DNA from: Mycolicibacterium rhodesiae JS60
GTDB lineage: Bacteria > Actinomycetota > Actinomycetes > Mycobacteriales > Mycobacteriaceae
Reading direction: 5' to 3'
Assembly (NCBI GenBank): GCA_000230935.2
Contig: AGIQ01000003.1
Location: 62,001 to 126,000 of the forward strand
DNA length: 64,000 nt
Below, in pieces: positions 51,644-60,079 of the stretch. The notes under the pieces were generated by a model. It did not search any database and was not told where the DNA came from. It was given only the letters and a program-made list of their open reading frames with translations. The stretch's first letter is position 1; the number at the start of each line of letters is the position of its first letter. Position numbers and translations under genes: made by a program.

Positions 51644-52300
51644 GTGACGGTCGACGCGATACTGGAATCCATCCCGCCGCTGGCGGTGTACCTGGTTGTC
51701 GGGTTGATCATCGGCATCGAAAGCCTGGGTATCCCGTTGCCCGGCGAGATCGCGCTGGTGAGTGCGGCACTGCTGGCCTCCCGGCACACCCTGGACATCA
51801 GCCCGGTGTGGGTGGGCGCGGCCGCCACCGTCGGCGCTATCGTCGGCGACACGATCGGGTACACGATCGGCCGCAGGTTCGGGATGGGACTGTTCGAGCG
51901 GCTCGGCAAGCGCTTCCCCAAACACTTCGGCCCGGGCCACGTGGCGCTGGCCAAGCAGTTGTTCGCCCGGTGGGGCGTGTGGGCGGTGTTCTTCGGACGC
52001 TTCATCGCGCTGCTGCGCATCCTGGCCGGGCCGCTGGCCGGTGCCCTGCATATGCGGTACCCGCAGTTCCTGGCCGCCAACGCATCCGGCGCCATCTGCT
52101 GGGCCGGCGGCACCACCGCGGTGGTCTACTACCTGGGTATTGCCGCCGAGAAGTGGCTCTCGCGGTTCTCCTGGGTCGCACTCGTCGTGGCGATCCTCAT
52201 CGGTGTCGGGATGACCATGCTGCTCAAGGAACGCACCGGGCGCCTCATTGCTCAACTAGAGGCCGAACACGACTGGGAGACGGTGCGCAAGCCGCACTGA
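51644..52300 (+). CDS. DedA-family membrane protein
   Basis: A 218-residue protein of the DedA (SNARE-associated/VTT) family. It has the conserved ESLGIPLPGE segment near residue 30, GDTIGYTIGRRFG, and the FFGRFIALLRILAGPLAG amphipathic motif with its essential Arg residues. Several membrane spans end with WVALVVAILIGVGMTML. DedA proteins are lipid scramblases or transporters for envelope lipids. GTG at 51644 gives the usual N-terminus; an ATG-like start at 51617 adds nine atypical residues. Confidence 0.9.
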   Translation: MTVDAILESIPPLAVYLVVGLIIGIESLGIPLPGEIALVSAALLASRHTLDISPVWVGAAATVGAIVGDTIGYTIGRRFGMGLFERLGKRFPKHFGPGHVALAKQLFARWGVWAVFFGRFIALLRILAGPLAGALHMRYPQFLAANASGAICWAGGTTAVVYYLGIAAEKWLSRFSWVALVVAILIGVGMTMLLKERTGRLIAQLEAEHDWETVRKPH

Positions 52301-52306
52301 AACGCC

Positions 52307-52572
52307 ATGACAACCATCAGCACACCCCAGAGCGCGGTCCGCGCCGTCACCGACCACGCGAACCTGCCCGGCCGGCAGCGACGACCGGGCCGGCGATTTC
52401 GGCATCATGGGCCTATCCCGACCGCCCTGCGACTGGAAGAACGTGATCTGCAGGCAGGCTGGGCGAGCGCTACCGGGTCTACCGCGACAGCGTGCCGATG
52501 CTGATTCCGGGCCTGCATCCCCGACGGCCGACTCCTATCACGACAGGATGCCCAGTTCGCGGCCCTTCCTGA
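52307..52572 (+). pseudogene. Decayed fragment resembling an isoprenylcysteine methyltransferase-type C-terminus
   Basis: Two frames together read like the end of an ICMT/NnrU-like methyltransferase: TALRLEERDLQA in the first, then LGERYRVYRDSVPMLIPG in the second. The switch is near 52455-52459 and would be healed by one inserted base (restoring Ala-Arg-Leu-Gly). The N-terminal membrane part is missing. A possible ATG at 52307 starts unrelated sequence. The 3' end runs into the convergent LuxR gene. The identification rests on remembered family patterns and is tentative. Confidence 0.4.
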
Positions 52573-55117
52573 TAGCCTCCCGCCGCCCGGCGACGCCGAG
52601 CTTGCCGAGTATCGCGGCCACATGGTGGTCCACTGTTCGGACCGACAGGTAAAGCCGCTCGGCCAGTTCGGCATTCGTCAAACCTTGGTCGATGAGACCC
52701 AGCACCTCGACTTGCCGGGCGGTCAGGCCCGCGGCGTTGCTGAGCGTGGCCGAGCGACCTTTGCCGGGGACTACGCCGGCGCCTCCCAAGCGCAGATCAC
52801 GGCGAATCTTGGCGGCCACGGCCGTCGCTCCGAGGCGGTCGAGCACACCCAGACCGCGCCGAGTCAACTCGGCGTCACCGGCGTCGATGAGCGCGAGTGC
52901 AGCCTCATACGGCATCGAGCGCCGTTGGAACTCATCGGCCGCGGCTTCGAATTCGCCGTCGAGCAACAGCCGGTGCGGCCCGGTCGCCCGATCGGTGTCA
53001 ACGCCGGGATCGAGTCGGTGCAACCACACGGCCAGATCGCCGATCGCCATGGCGATCCCGTCCGCGGCGCAGCTGTCCAGCAGAGTCCGGCACGACCCGA
53101 TCCGGTCGTCGGCATTCCCCGTGAGCCAGGCTTGCTCGGCGATCGCGGCCGCGGGAAACAGCTGGAAATGCTCGCCGAATCCGCGGAAGATCTGCCACGC
53201 CTGGTCCAGCCCTGATGCGGCGACACCGTCACGTCGAAGCGAGATCAGGGCCCGGACGATCCACGGCCAAGTGCTCACCAACGGCCAGCTCACACCGGCC
53301 AGAACGGTGTCCGCATCGGCGACGGCGGCGTCCCAATCACCCACCAGCAGAGCGATTCTCGCCCGAGTCGCGAACAACCACGACCGACCGAACGGAGCGT
53401 CTCGCTCGAGGCACAGCGGGACGCTGACGTCGAGCAGTTCCGCGGTCTGGTCGTGGTTTCGCTGCTCGATGTCGATCAAGGCCAGGATCGAACAGCCGTA
53501 GGCGTAGACATCGTCGGCTACGTGCTCGGTCGCGGCCGTGATCCCCGAGACGATCGCCTCACGGGCTCCAGCGTCGCCCACCAGCCCGCCTCGGTAGCCT
53601 TCGACGATCGCGATCCGGCCACCGAGCACGGGATCGTCGGCCGCAGCGACGGACTCGCGCGCCCGCGCCAGCAGCAGTTCGGAACGTTCGATGTCGCCCG
53701 CAGAGATCGCGAAGTACGCCTGCGTCGTCAGGGCGTGACCGAGCAGCACGGGCTCGGATTCGCCGCCCGGCTCGATGAGCGCGGCCACCGCCTGCGCTCC
53801 GTGACGCTCGGCCGCCGAAAGATTCGCCTGGTATGACTCGTACAAGGCCAGAGCGTGATGATTCGCGCTGACTGCGGCGGGCTGCTTCAACTCCGCACGC
53901 AAGCGCAGCGCCCGGCGGCGCGCCTCGGTCGCCTCGTCGAGCCGATCGATCAGGTAGCACTCCTGCGCCAGCAGCTCCAGCAGCTCGGCCTCGCGTTCGG
54001 GAGCCAGCGCCCCGCCGTGGGTGAGCGCGATGTGGTAAAACTCGGCCGCCTGGGTGTGCGCACCGGCTCGTGCCGCGACCCGCCCGGCCTCGGATGCGGC
54101 GGACAACGTGCGTGGCTGGTCACCGGCACCGAGTGCGTGGTGGGTCAGGATCGCTGGATCGTGTTGGGCAGCAGCCTCATACGCTGCGATCATCCGGCGG
54201 TGCAGCTCAACCTCGGCGCCAGGCGGGATCACACTGGTGACCGCAAGCCGGCACAGGTCATGACGGAATGCCACACCTCGCTCGGTGCGCCGGATCAGCC
54301 GCGCTTCGTCCAGTGCGCGTAGTGCCGGCACAGTGACACCGAGGCCGGTGAGCAGAAAGTTCGGGATCACACCGGGTGCACAGGCCAGGACATTCAGCAG
54401 ATCCCACTCCGCGACTTCGAGATTGACGGTTCGCGCCAGGATGGCGTCACGCACTGTCGTGGGGAGATCGTCACCGCCGTGCTCGAGCATCTCCCCGACG
54501 AAGAACGCGTTGCCACCTGTAATGTCATGCAGCCAAACCGGATCGACTGCGGTGCCAGCGGCGAGCTCGGTCACCGCCCCCAGACTCAGCGGCGGCAACG
54601 GCAACGTGGTGGCGGACACCGAGCGGGCCACGTCACCGAGCAGCGCGCGGATCGGGTGACTGAACCCGACTTCGTCGTCGCGTACGGTCCCGATCACGAG
54701 CGAGCGGGTGCGCCTGATCCGCCGCAGGATGAAGCGCAGCAGATCGATGACGGCCTGGTCGGCCCAGTGCAAGTCGTCGATCACCAAGACCGACGGCTGT
54801 GCTCTGAGGTCGGAGAAGACGGCGGTGAAGATCTCGTGCGGGTGATCGGCGGTACTCAACAGCTGCCGCGTGTCGGAGCCGAGTTGATCGGCCAGATCGT
54901 GGATGGGGCCCAATGGCCGCGGAGTCGACAGCGGATCGCATCCGCCCCACAGCACCCGGGTCCCGGTCGATCCCCGCTGCAGGAAGGTCTCGACGAACGA
55001 CGTCTTTCCAGCACCGGATTCCCCGGTGACGATCACCAGGGCGCCGCCGGAATCTCTCGCCTCGGCCGCACCCGCGGCGAGAACTGCCAGCTCGTGCTCG
55101 CGCTCAGCGAATGCCAC
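52538..55117 (-). CDS. LuxR-family regulator with AAA ATPase domain (LAL/MalT-like)
   Basis: An 859-residue regulator. Walker A is GESGAGKTS at residues 32-40 and Walker B is VLVIDDLHWAD near 110-120. A long helical TPR-like region spans about 300-770. The C-terminal LuxR helix-turn-helix is at about 795-855 (GLTARQVEVLGLIDQGLTNAELAERLYLSVRTVDHHVAAIL). Such proteins switch on target genes after binding a small ligand and ATP. GTG start at 55117. It diverges from the DUF4242 gene; a 25-bp dyad found there and again before the second PGRS-like gene is its probable binding site. Confidence 0.93.
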   Translation of the reverse strand: MAFAEREHELAVLAAGAAEARDSGGALVIVTGESGAGKTSFVETFLQRGSTGTRVLWGGCDPLSTPRPLGPIHDLADQLGSDTRQLLSTADHPHEIFTAVFSDLRAQPSVLVIDDLHWADQAVIDLLRFILRRIRRTRSLVIGTVRDDEVGFSHPIRALLGDVARSVSATTLPLPPLSLGAVTELAAGTAVDPVWLHDITGGNAFFVGEMLEHGGDDLPTTVRDAILARTVNLEVAEWDLLNVLACAPGVIPNFLLTGLGVTVPALRALDEARLIRRTERGVAFRHDLCRLAVTSVIPPGAEVELHRRMIAAYEAAAQHDPAILTHHALGAGDQPRTLSAASEAGRVAARAGAHTQAAEFYHIALTHGGALAPEREAELLELLAQECYLIDRLDEATEARRRALRLRAELKQPAAVSANHHALALYESYQANLSAAERHGAQAVAALIEPGGESEPVLLGHALTTQAYFAISAGDIERSELLLARARESVAAADDPVLGGRIAIVEGYRGGLVGDAGAREAIVSGITAATEHVADDVYAYGCSILALIDIEQRNHDQTAELLDVSVPLCLERDAPFGRSWLFATRARIALLVGDWDAAVADADTVLAGVSWPLVSTWPWIVRALISLRRDGVAASGLDQAWQIFRGFGEHFQLFPAAAIAEQAWLTGNADDRIGSCRTLLDSCAADGIAMAIGDLAVWLHRLDPGVDTDRATGPHRLLLDGEFEAAADEFQRRSMPYEAALALIDAGDAELTRRGLGVLDRLGATAVAAKIRRDLRLGGAGVVPGKGRSATLSNAAGLTARQVEVLGLIDQGLTNAELAERLYLSVRTVDHHVAAILGKLGVAGRREAIRKGRELGILS

Positions 55118-55190
55118 ACCGGGATGTTACGGGCCGGCGCCCATCTCCAGGTAGGTATCGCCGCCCGTAGGTAGGTCTGGGGCGCGCACA

Positions 55191-55215
55191 AACATGGGCA
55201 TCGGCTGCCGATGTT
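55191..55215. promoter_or_regulatory. 25-bp dyad, copy 1 (putative LuxR box)
   Basis: Arms AACATnGGCA and TGCCnATGTT flank a 5-bp spacer. The element is centred 44 bp before the DUF4242 start codon. A near-identical element occurs at 58212-58236, and similarity continues for about 25 bp downstream (TCGCACnCCGATCnnCGAG). Confidence 0.72.
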
Positions 55216-55246
55216 CATCGCACGCCGATCGCCGAGCGTGAAGTGC

Positions 55247-55531
55247 ATGAAACGATTCATCATCGAGCGCGAGATGCCCGGGGCAAGCGATCTCACCGCT
55301 GCCGAAGTGGCCGAGTTCGCGAGGCAATCGAACAATGCCATGGCTTCACTCGGCGTGCCCTACCGATGGCTCAACAGCTACGTCACCGCCGACAAGATCT
55401 ACTGCGTCCACGAGGCCGACGACGAAGACGTGGTCCGTGAGCACGCCCGCCGCAGCGGATTTCCGGCCGACTCGGTGTCGGTGATCGCCACCGAGTTCGG
55501 TCCTTACACAACCCGTTTGATGAACAGCTGA
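55247..55531 (+). CDS. DUF4242-family small protein
   Basis: A 94-residue protein, MKRFIIEREMPGASDLTAAEVAEFARQSN then VPYRWLNSYVTADKIYCVHEADDEDVVREHARRSGFPADSVSVI. This is the DUF4242 (SCO4226-like) ferredoxin-like fold; one Streptomyces member binds nickel, but the role of most is unknown. ATG at 55247 is used; no purine-rich ribosome site precedes it, so a leaderless transcript is possible. It is first in a three-gene run with the PGRS-like and DsrE-like genes, downstream of the dyad element. Confidence 0.85.
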   Translation: MKRFIIEREMPGASDLTAAEVAEFARQSNNAMASLGVPYRWLNSYVTADKIYCVHEADDEDVVREHARRSGFPADSVSVIATEFGPYTTRLMNS

Positions 55532-55539
55532 GGACGAAC

Positions 55540-56901
55540 ATGGCCACGAACGCATTCATCATCGCACTGACCGCGGGCTCGTTCGCTGTTGTCGGCGCCG
55601 CCTGCACGGCCACCGCTCACGCGGAGACCGACCCCGCACCGATTGTGATCGTCGGTGCCGCAAAGGATCAGAAGCCCGCAGACCGGCAGGCCAAGCGGAC
55701 CGCTTCGACGGTGCCATCTGCCCTGGGTGTCGGGCAAGACATCGTCGGTTTCTTCATCAGCAACGGCGACGAGCCCGGCGAGAACGCCGGGTTGTTGATC
55801 GGCAACGGTGCCAACGGCGGCCTTGGTCAGGACGGCGGCCGCGGCGGCCTGCTGTTCGGTAACGGTGGCAACGGCGGGGTGGGCCTGCCCGGACAGGCCG
55901 GCGGCAGGGGTGGCGATGCCGGATTGTTCGGCAACGGTGGCCAGGGTGGCAACGGCGGTACCGACGTCAAGGTCGACACCGCCCCCGCAGCGGGCGGCCC
56001 AGGAGGAAAGGGCGGCAGCGGCGGCATCCTCGGTGGCACCGGCGGGACCGGTGGCGTCGGCGGGGCTGCATTCACCGAGCAAGGCAACGCGTACGCCGGT
56101 GCCGGCGGAACCGGGGGCGCCGCAGGCTTGTTCGGTAAGGCCGGCGAAGGCGGCGCGGGAGGCTATGCGAACACCCTGACCGGCACCGCATACGGCGGCC
56201 AGGGCGGCAGTGGAGCGAACTCGTCATGGCTGGGCCGAGCCGGCAATGGGGGGCGGGGCGGCGGCGCAGGCGGTGAGGCTGTGGTCCACGGGGGAAACGG
56301 CGGCACCGGCGGCCATGGCCAAGGGCTGGGCCGGCCCGGCGCAGGCGGCACCGGTGGTCAGGCGTCGAGCCAGATGACGGCCATCGGAGGCAACGGCGGG
56401 AACGGCGGAAACGCCGGGGTCATCGGGACCGGCGGCGCCGGTGGGAGCGGAGGCAACACCGCGACCAACAGCGGTGCCGCGTTCGGCGGCTACGGCGGCG
56501 GCGGCGGTCGGGGTGGTCTGGCCGGCCGCGGGGGCGCAGGCGGGGCCGGTGGCTTCGGCCAGAGCACGTCCGGCCAAGCCAGCGGCGGCAAGGGCGGCGA
56601 CGGCGGAACCGGTGGCGCAGCCGCGCCCGGTGGCACCGGCGGACGCGGTGGCGGTGGTGTCTCCAACACGGGCGACGGCATCGGGGGCGACGGCGGAAAG
56701 GGCGGCACCGGAGGCGTCAGTGGCGCTGGCGGCAAGGGCGGCAACGGCGGCCAGGGCGGCACCACGACGGGCAAGAGCTACGGGGGTAATGGCGGCCAGG
56801 GCGGCAATGGCGGGCAGGGCGGTAGCGGCGGCGCCGGAGGGACCGGCGGCCCGGGAAAGACCAGCAATGGCAACAACGGCAGCAATGGACAAAACGGTTA
56901 G
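55540..56901 (+). CDS. PGRS-like glycine-rich secreted protein without a PE domain (1)
   Basis: A 453-residue protein. An N-terminal signal peptide (NAFIIALTAGSFAVVGAACTATAHA) precedes a short linker. From about residue 70 the motif GFFISNG plus EPGENAGLLIGNGANGG opens a long domain of GGxGG repeats with about 50% Gly, like the PGRS domain of PE_PGRS proteins. The PE domain is absent, so Sec export rather than type VII export is likely. No catalytic motif. It starts 8 bp after the DUF4242 gene with GAGGA upstream. It shares the signal/linker/repeat plan with the 58268 protein. Function unknown. Confidence 0.88.
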   Translation: MATNAFIIALTAGSFAVVGAACTATAHAETDPAPIVIVGAAKDQKPADRQAKRTASTVPSALGVGQDIVGFFISNGDEPGENAGLLIGNGANGGLGQDGGRGGLLFGNGGNGGVGLPGQAGGRGGDAGLFGNGGQGGNGGTDVKVDTAPAAGGPGGKGGSGGILGGTGGTGGVGGAAFTEQGNAYAGAGGTGGAAGLFGKAGEGGAGGYANTLTGTAYGGQGGSGANSSWLGRAGNGGRGGGAGGEAVVHGGNGGTGGHGQGLGRPGAGGTGGQASSQMTAIGGNGGNGGNAGVIGTGGAGGSGGNTATNSGAAFGGYGGGGGRGGLAGRGGAGGAGGFGQSTSGQASGGKGGDGGTGGAAAPGGTGGRGGGGVSNTGDGIGGDGGKGGTGGVSGAGGKGGNGGQGGTTTGKSYGGNGGQGGNGGQGGSGGAGGTGGPGKTSNGNNGSNGQNG

Positions 56902-56926
56902 CAAGCGACAACACAGGAGGAAAGTC

Positions 56927-57295
56927 ATGAACACCAACAACAAAGCAGCGATCAGCCTCTCCACTGGCCTGGAGGACCCCGAGAAAGTCACGGTGGCATT
57001 CCTGGTGGCTCTCGGCGCAGCCGAGGCAGGGCGTCCCACGATGATGTTTCTCGCGAAAGAGGCTGCTCGCCTTGCTGTTCCCGGCGTGGGCATCGGCACC
57101 GCATGCGAGGGTTGTCCCCCGCTGGCCGAACTCATCGAGCGCTACGAGCGCGCCGGCGGACGCTACCTGGTCTGCCCGTTGTGCGTACGGGCCAAGAACC
57201 TGGACACGGCCAACTTCATCGCCGGCGCCGAGGCCGGCGGCACGGTCCAGCTCTGGGAATGGATCGGTGACGGGGCCACGACATTCAGTTACTGA
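56927..57295 (+). CDS. DsrE-like small protein
   Basis: A 122-residue protein of the DsrE/DsrF-like fold: VTVAFLVALGAAEAGRPTMMFLAKEAARL, then GCPPLAELIERYERAGGRYLVCPLCVRAKNL, then GGTVQLWEWIG. A pair of Cys residues (CEGC, CPLC) could be redox- or sulfur-active, as in DsrE/TusD proteins; this is inference. The start is firm: AGGAGG at 56915-56920, 6 bp before ATG 56927. It follows the first PGRS-like gene and is ended by a strong terminator at 57316. Confidence 0.82.
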   Translation: MNTNNKAAISLSTGLEDPEKVTVAFLVALGAAEAGRPTMMFLAKEAARLAVPGVGIGTACEGCPPLAELIERYERAGGRYLVCPLCVRAKNLDTANFIAGAEAGGTVQLWEWIGDGATTFSY

Positions 57296-57315
57296 CCCGC
57301 CCTCGACAGCCCTGG

Positions 57316-57343
57316 ACCCCGCCGGCGTTTGCCGGCGGGGTTT
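57316..57343 (+). terminator. Intrinsic terminator after the DsrE-like gene
   Basis: A perfect stem of at least 10 bp (CCCCGCCGGC / GCCGGCGGGG) around the loop GTTT, followed by TTT. It lies 21 bp after the stop codon and closes the DUF4242-PGRS-DsrE unit. Confidence 0.85.
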
Positions 57344-57363
57344 CTGGGGGTAACTCAATTGTC

Positions 57364-58185
57364 ATGGCCGACAACGCAGTGCACGGTGCCGTGCAAGCAG
57401 CCACGCACAGCAGGCCGTTCGAGTTCGCGGCGCGAGCCGGATACAGCATCAGCGGTGTCCTGCATCTGCTGATCGCCTACATCATCGTTCGACTGACGTT
57501 CGGCTCGGCGGGACATGCCGACAATTCTGGTGCGCTGGCGACCCTGGCAGCCCAGCCCGGCGGCGCGGTGGCTCTATGGTTCACCACCGCCGCACTGGTG
57601 GCCTTGGCGCTGTGGCGACTCGCCGAGACGATTCTCGGCTCGCATCCCAGCGAGCCGGGGCGCGAGCACAATGGCGCCTACGACGTATTCGACCGAGCCA
57701 AGTCGGCCGGCCTCGCCGCGATCTACGCGGGTATCGCATTCGCCGCGGTGCGGTTCGCCAACGGCGGCGGGCAATCCACCAGTGAACAGAACACCGGACT
57801 CACCGCTCGATTGCTCCAAACCGGCTGGGGCAAGGGAGTTCTGCTGATCGCTGCGGCCTCCATCGTCGGCGTCGGCGGATACCACGTCTACAAGGGACTA
57901 TCGACAAAATTCGAGGAGGACCTCACGATCAGCGGGGGTGGGCCGCTGATCACCCCACTGGGCATCGCGGGCTACACCGCAAAAGGGATCGTGTTGGGCG
58001 GCGCCGGGATCCTGCTGGTCATCGCGACCGTGACGACCGATCCGGCGAAAGGCGCCGGGCTGGACGCCGCGGTCAAGAGCCTCGGCGAGGCACCCTTCGG
58101 GAGGGCACTGCTCGTTGCGGCCGCGATCGGCTTCGCCGCCTACGGCGCGTATTGCTTCGTCCTCGCCCGCTTTTCGCGGATGTAG
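57364..58185 (+). CDS. DUF1206 membrane protein
   Basis: A 273-residue membrane protein with about six hydrophobic segments, made of repeated DUF1206 units of two helices each; each begins with a pattern like FEFAARAGYSISGVLHLLIAY and later GLAAIYAGIAF and GIAGYTAKGIVLGGAGILL. The function of the family is unknown. ATG at 57364 lies just after the terminator, so it probably has its own promoter; the second dyad element lies 27 bp after its stop. It sits between the two PGRS-like genes. Confidence 0.88.
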   Translation: MADNAVHGAVQAATHSRPFEFAARAGYSISGVLHLLIAYIIVRLTFGSAGHADNSGALATLAAQPGGAVALWFTTAALVALALWRLAETILGSHPSEPGREHNGAYDVFDRAKSAGLAAIYAGIAFAAVRFANGGGQSTSEQNTGLTARLLQTGWGKGVLLIAAASIVGVGGYHVYKGLSTKFEEDLTISGGGPLITPLGIAGYTAKGIVLGGAGILLVIATVTTDPAKGAGLDAAVKSLGEAPFGRALLVAAAIGFAAYGAYCFVLARFSRM

Positions 58186-58211
58186 ACATAGGTAACCATT
58201 CGCCGGGCTCG

Positions 58212-58236
58212 AACATAGGCATCCGGTGCCGATGTT
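58212..58236. promoter_or_regulatory. 25-bp dyad, copy 2 (putative LuxR box)
   Basis: AACATnGGCA and TGCCnATGTT with a 5-bp spacer, matching copy 1 at 55191-55215. It ends 31 nt before the ATG of the second PGRS-like gene, exactly the spacing found at copy 1. Confidence 0.72.
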
Positions 58237-58267
58237 TCTCGCACCCCGATCCTCGAGTGTTGCACCC

Positions 58268-59821
58268 ATGAGGACAATCCTGATCACCGCCCTGACCGCG
58301 GGCTCCCTCGTCGCAGCCGGAACCGGAAGCGCCGACACGAGTGCGGTCACGACCACCGCCACAGCGCTGACGGCACACCCGATGACCCTGCGCGCACCCA
58401 ACACTCCCAACGCGCTCTACGCCGCGGCAGGAGCGGTCGTGCAATCCACCGCACCCGGGAGCCATCAGTTCGCCCCCACACCAGCCAGACCATCCCCTCC
58501 GCTGCTGCCGGAATCGGTTGTCAGACGGTCTGTTTCCACGCCATCTCGCCCACTACGCGTCGAACGCAGCACCGCGGCGGCCGTGCCGATCTCGTCTCAC
58601 CGATCGCGGAAGGCTCCGTCAGCCTCCGCCGTCCTGCCCTCGGTGGACCTCGGGGATTCCCTGATCGGCTTCTTCATCAGCAACGGCAACGAGCCCGGCG
58701 AAAACGCCGGCTTGCTGATCGGCAACGGCGCCAACGGCGGCCCCGGCCAAAACGGCGGCCGCGGGGGCCTGCTCATGGGTAACGGCGGCAATGGCGGCCA
58801 GGGTCTGCCGGGACAGAAGGGCGGGAACGGCGGCAACGCCGGTCTGTTCGGCGATGGCGGCACTGGCGGCGCCGGTGGCACTGGCACAAGTACCGGAACC
58901 GGCGCTGCGTCCGGCGGGTTCGGCGGCAACGGCGGGGACGGCGGCCTCGTCATGGGGTCTGGCGGTGCCGGCGGCAAAGGAGCTGACGCGTTCGCCCAGA
59001 ACGGCACTGCCTACGGCGGCTTCGGTGGTTCAGGGGGCGGTTCAGGGCTGTTCGGCAACTCCGGCGACGGCGGCCAGGCTGGGTCGGCTTTCTCCACCGG
59101 TGGCGCCGCCTATGCCGGCAACGGCGGTAGGGGCGCCGATTCGTCATGGCTGGGACAAGCCGGAAAGGGTGGCACCGGCGGCGATGCCACCAGCAAGGCC
59201 GGCGCCTTCGGCGGAGCCGGTGGCGATGGAGGCCACGGTCGTGGCTTCGGCACAGCAGGAGCGGGTGCGTCGGGCGGCAAAGCCACCACCGAACGGGGCG
59301 GCACCGGCGGTAAGGGTGGCAATGGCGGCAACGCCGGGTTTCTCGGGGATGGCGGCAACGGCGGCAACGGCGGACACAGCACCGCCGACGCCGAATTCGC
59401 GGTCGGCGGCTCCGGAGGCAATGGTGGAGGCGGGGGCCTATCCGGGCGCGGCGGCTTCGGCGGCAACGGTGGTTACGGACTGAGCAACACCGGATTTGCC
59501 ACCGGCGGAAACGGCGGAACCGGGGGCCGCGGCGGACCAGCTGCGCCAGGCGGCAATGGCGGACTGGGCAACGGCGGTCAGTCCACCTCCGGTGCGGGTT
59601 ACGGCGGCGCCGGTGGCAAGGGGGGCAACGGCGGATTCGGCGCGAATGGGGGCACGGGCGGCAGGGGCGGCAATGGCGCATCGACGACGGACAAGAGCTT
59701 CGGCGGAATCGGCGGAGATGGCGGCAACAGCGGCACAGGAGGCAAAGGGGGCGCCGGTGGAGCCGGCGGTCAGGGCAAGAACGAGAACGGCAAGGCCGGC
59801 ACCACCGGCTCGGATGGTTGA
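58268..59821 (+). CDS. PGRS-like glycine-rich secreted protein without a PE domain (2)
   Basis: A 517-residue protein with a signal peptide (MRTILITALTAGSLVAAGTGSAD). A Ser/Pro/Arg-rich linker of about 110 residues follows, then the same junction motif as protein 1 (GFFISNG, EPGENAGLLIGNGANGG) and a GGxGG repeat domain. No PE domain. The paralogue relationship with 55540 is clear from the junction and repeats; the linker is unrelated. ATG at 58268 is preferred over 58226 because it fits the signal peptide and the shared dyad spacing. It has no ribosome site, so it may be leaderless. Followed by a large hairpin. Confidence 0.86.
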   Translation: MRTILITALTAGSLVAAGTGSADTSAVTTTATALTAHPMTLRAPNTPNALYAAAGAVVQSTAPGSHQFAPTPARPSPPLLPESVVRRSVSTPSRPLRVERSTAAAVPISSHRSRKAPSASAVLPSVDLGDSLIGFFISNGNEPGENAGLLIGNGANGGPGQNGGRGGLLMGNGGNGGQGLPGQKGGNGGNAGLFGDGGTGGAGGTGTSTGTGAASGGFGGNGGDGGLVMGSGGAGGKGADAFAQNGTAYGGFGGSGGGSGLFGNSGDGGQAGSAFSTGGAAYAGNGGRGADSSWLGQAGKGGTGGDATSKAGAFGGAGGDGGHGRGFGTAGAGASGGKATTERGGTGGKGGNGGNAGFLGDGGNGGNGGHSTADAEFAVGGSGGNGGGGGLSGRGGFGGNGGYGLSNTGFATGGNGGTGGRGGPAAPGGNGGLGNGGQSTSGAGYGGAGGKGGNGGFGANGGTGGRGGNGASTTDKSFGGIGGDGGNSGTGGKGGAGGAGGQGKNENGKAGTTGSDG

Positions 59822-59830
59822 CATGCCATG

Positions 59831-59881
59831 GGCGTGATCACCCGGCTACCCCTCGAACCCCCGCAGCCGGGTGATCACGCC
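59831..59881. terminator. Perfect 17-bp stem-loop after the second PGRS-like gene
   Basis: Arms of 17 bp (GGCGTGATCACCCGGCT and its exact complement) enclose a 17-nt loop, followed by a short T-rich stretch (CATTTTGTC). It begins 10 bp after the stop codon. It probably acts as a terminator. The rest of the gap up to 60079 shows nothing else recognisable. Confidence 0.6.
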
Positions 59882-60079
59882 AGTCATTTTGTCTATCAAT
59901 GACTTCGGCACTCACCGCGAGCATCATTGAGTTACCTCCCTTGCGATTTCGCCGATGACGCGTTGGCGATTGGCGAAATGGTGCGGCGAGACGCCAGGGA
60001 TGGGGAAGCATTTCAGGTCGAGAGGCGTGATTCCTTGCACAATCCAAAGATTCGGCGCCAGATGTCCGGCGGCGCCGTG

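Noticed and set aside
56224..57135. Ala-rich minus-strand frame opposite the first PGRS-like gene
   Set aside because: It is the mirror of the GGxGG repeats and carries no start signal or domain.
55800..59800. Short tandem-like repeats that might suggest a repeat array or CRISPR
   Set aside because: The units are irregular and keep the reading frame, coding for Gly-Gly-x-Gly-Gly; there are no fixed-length spacers.
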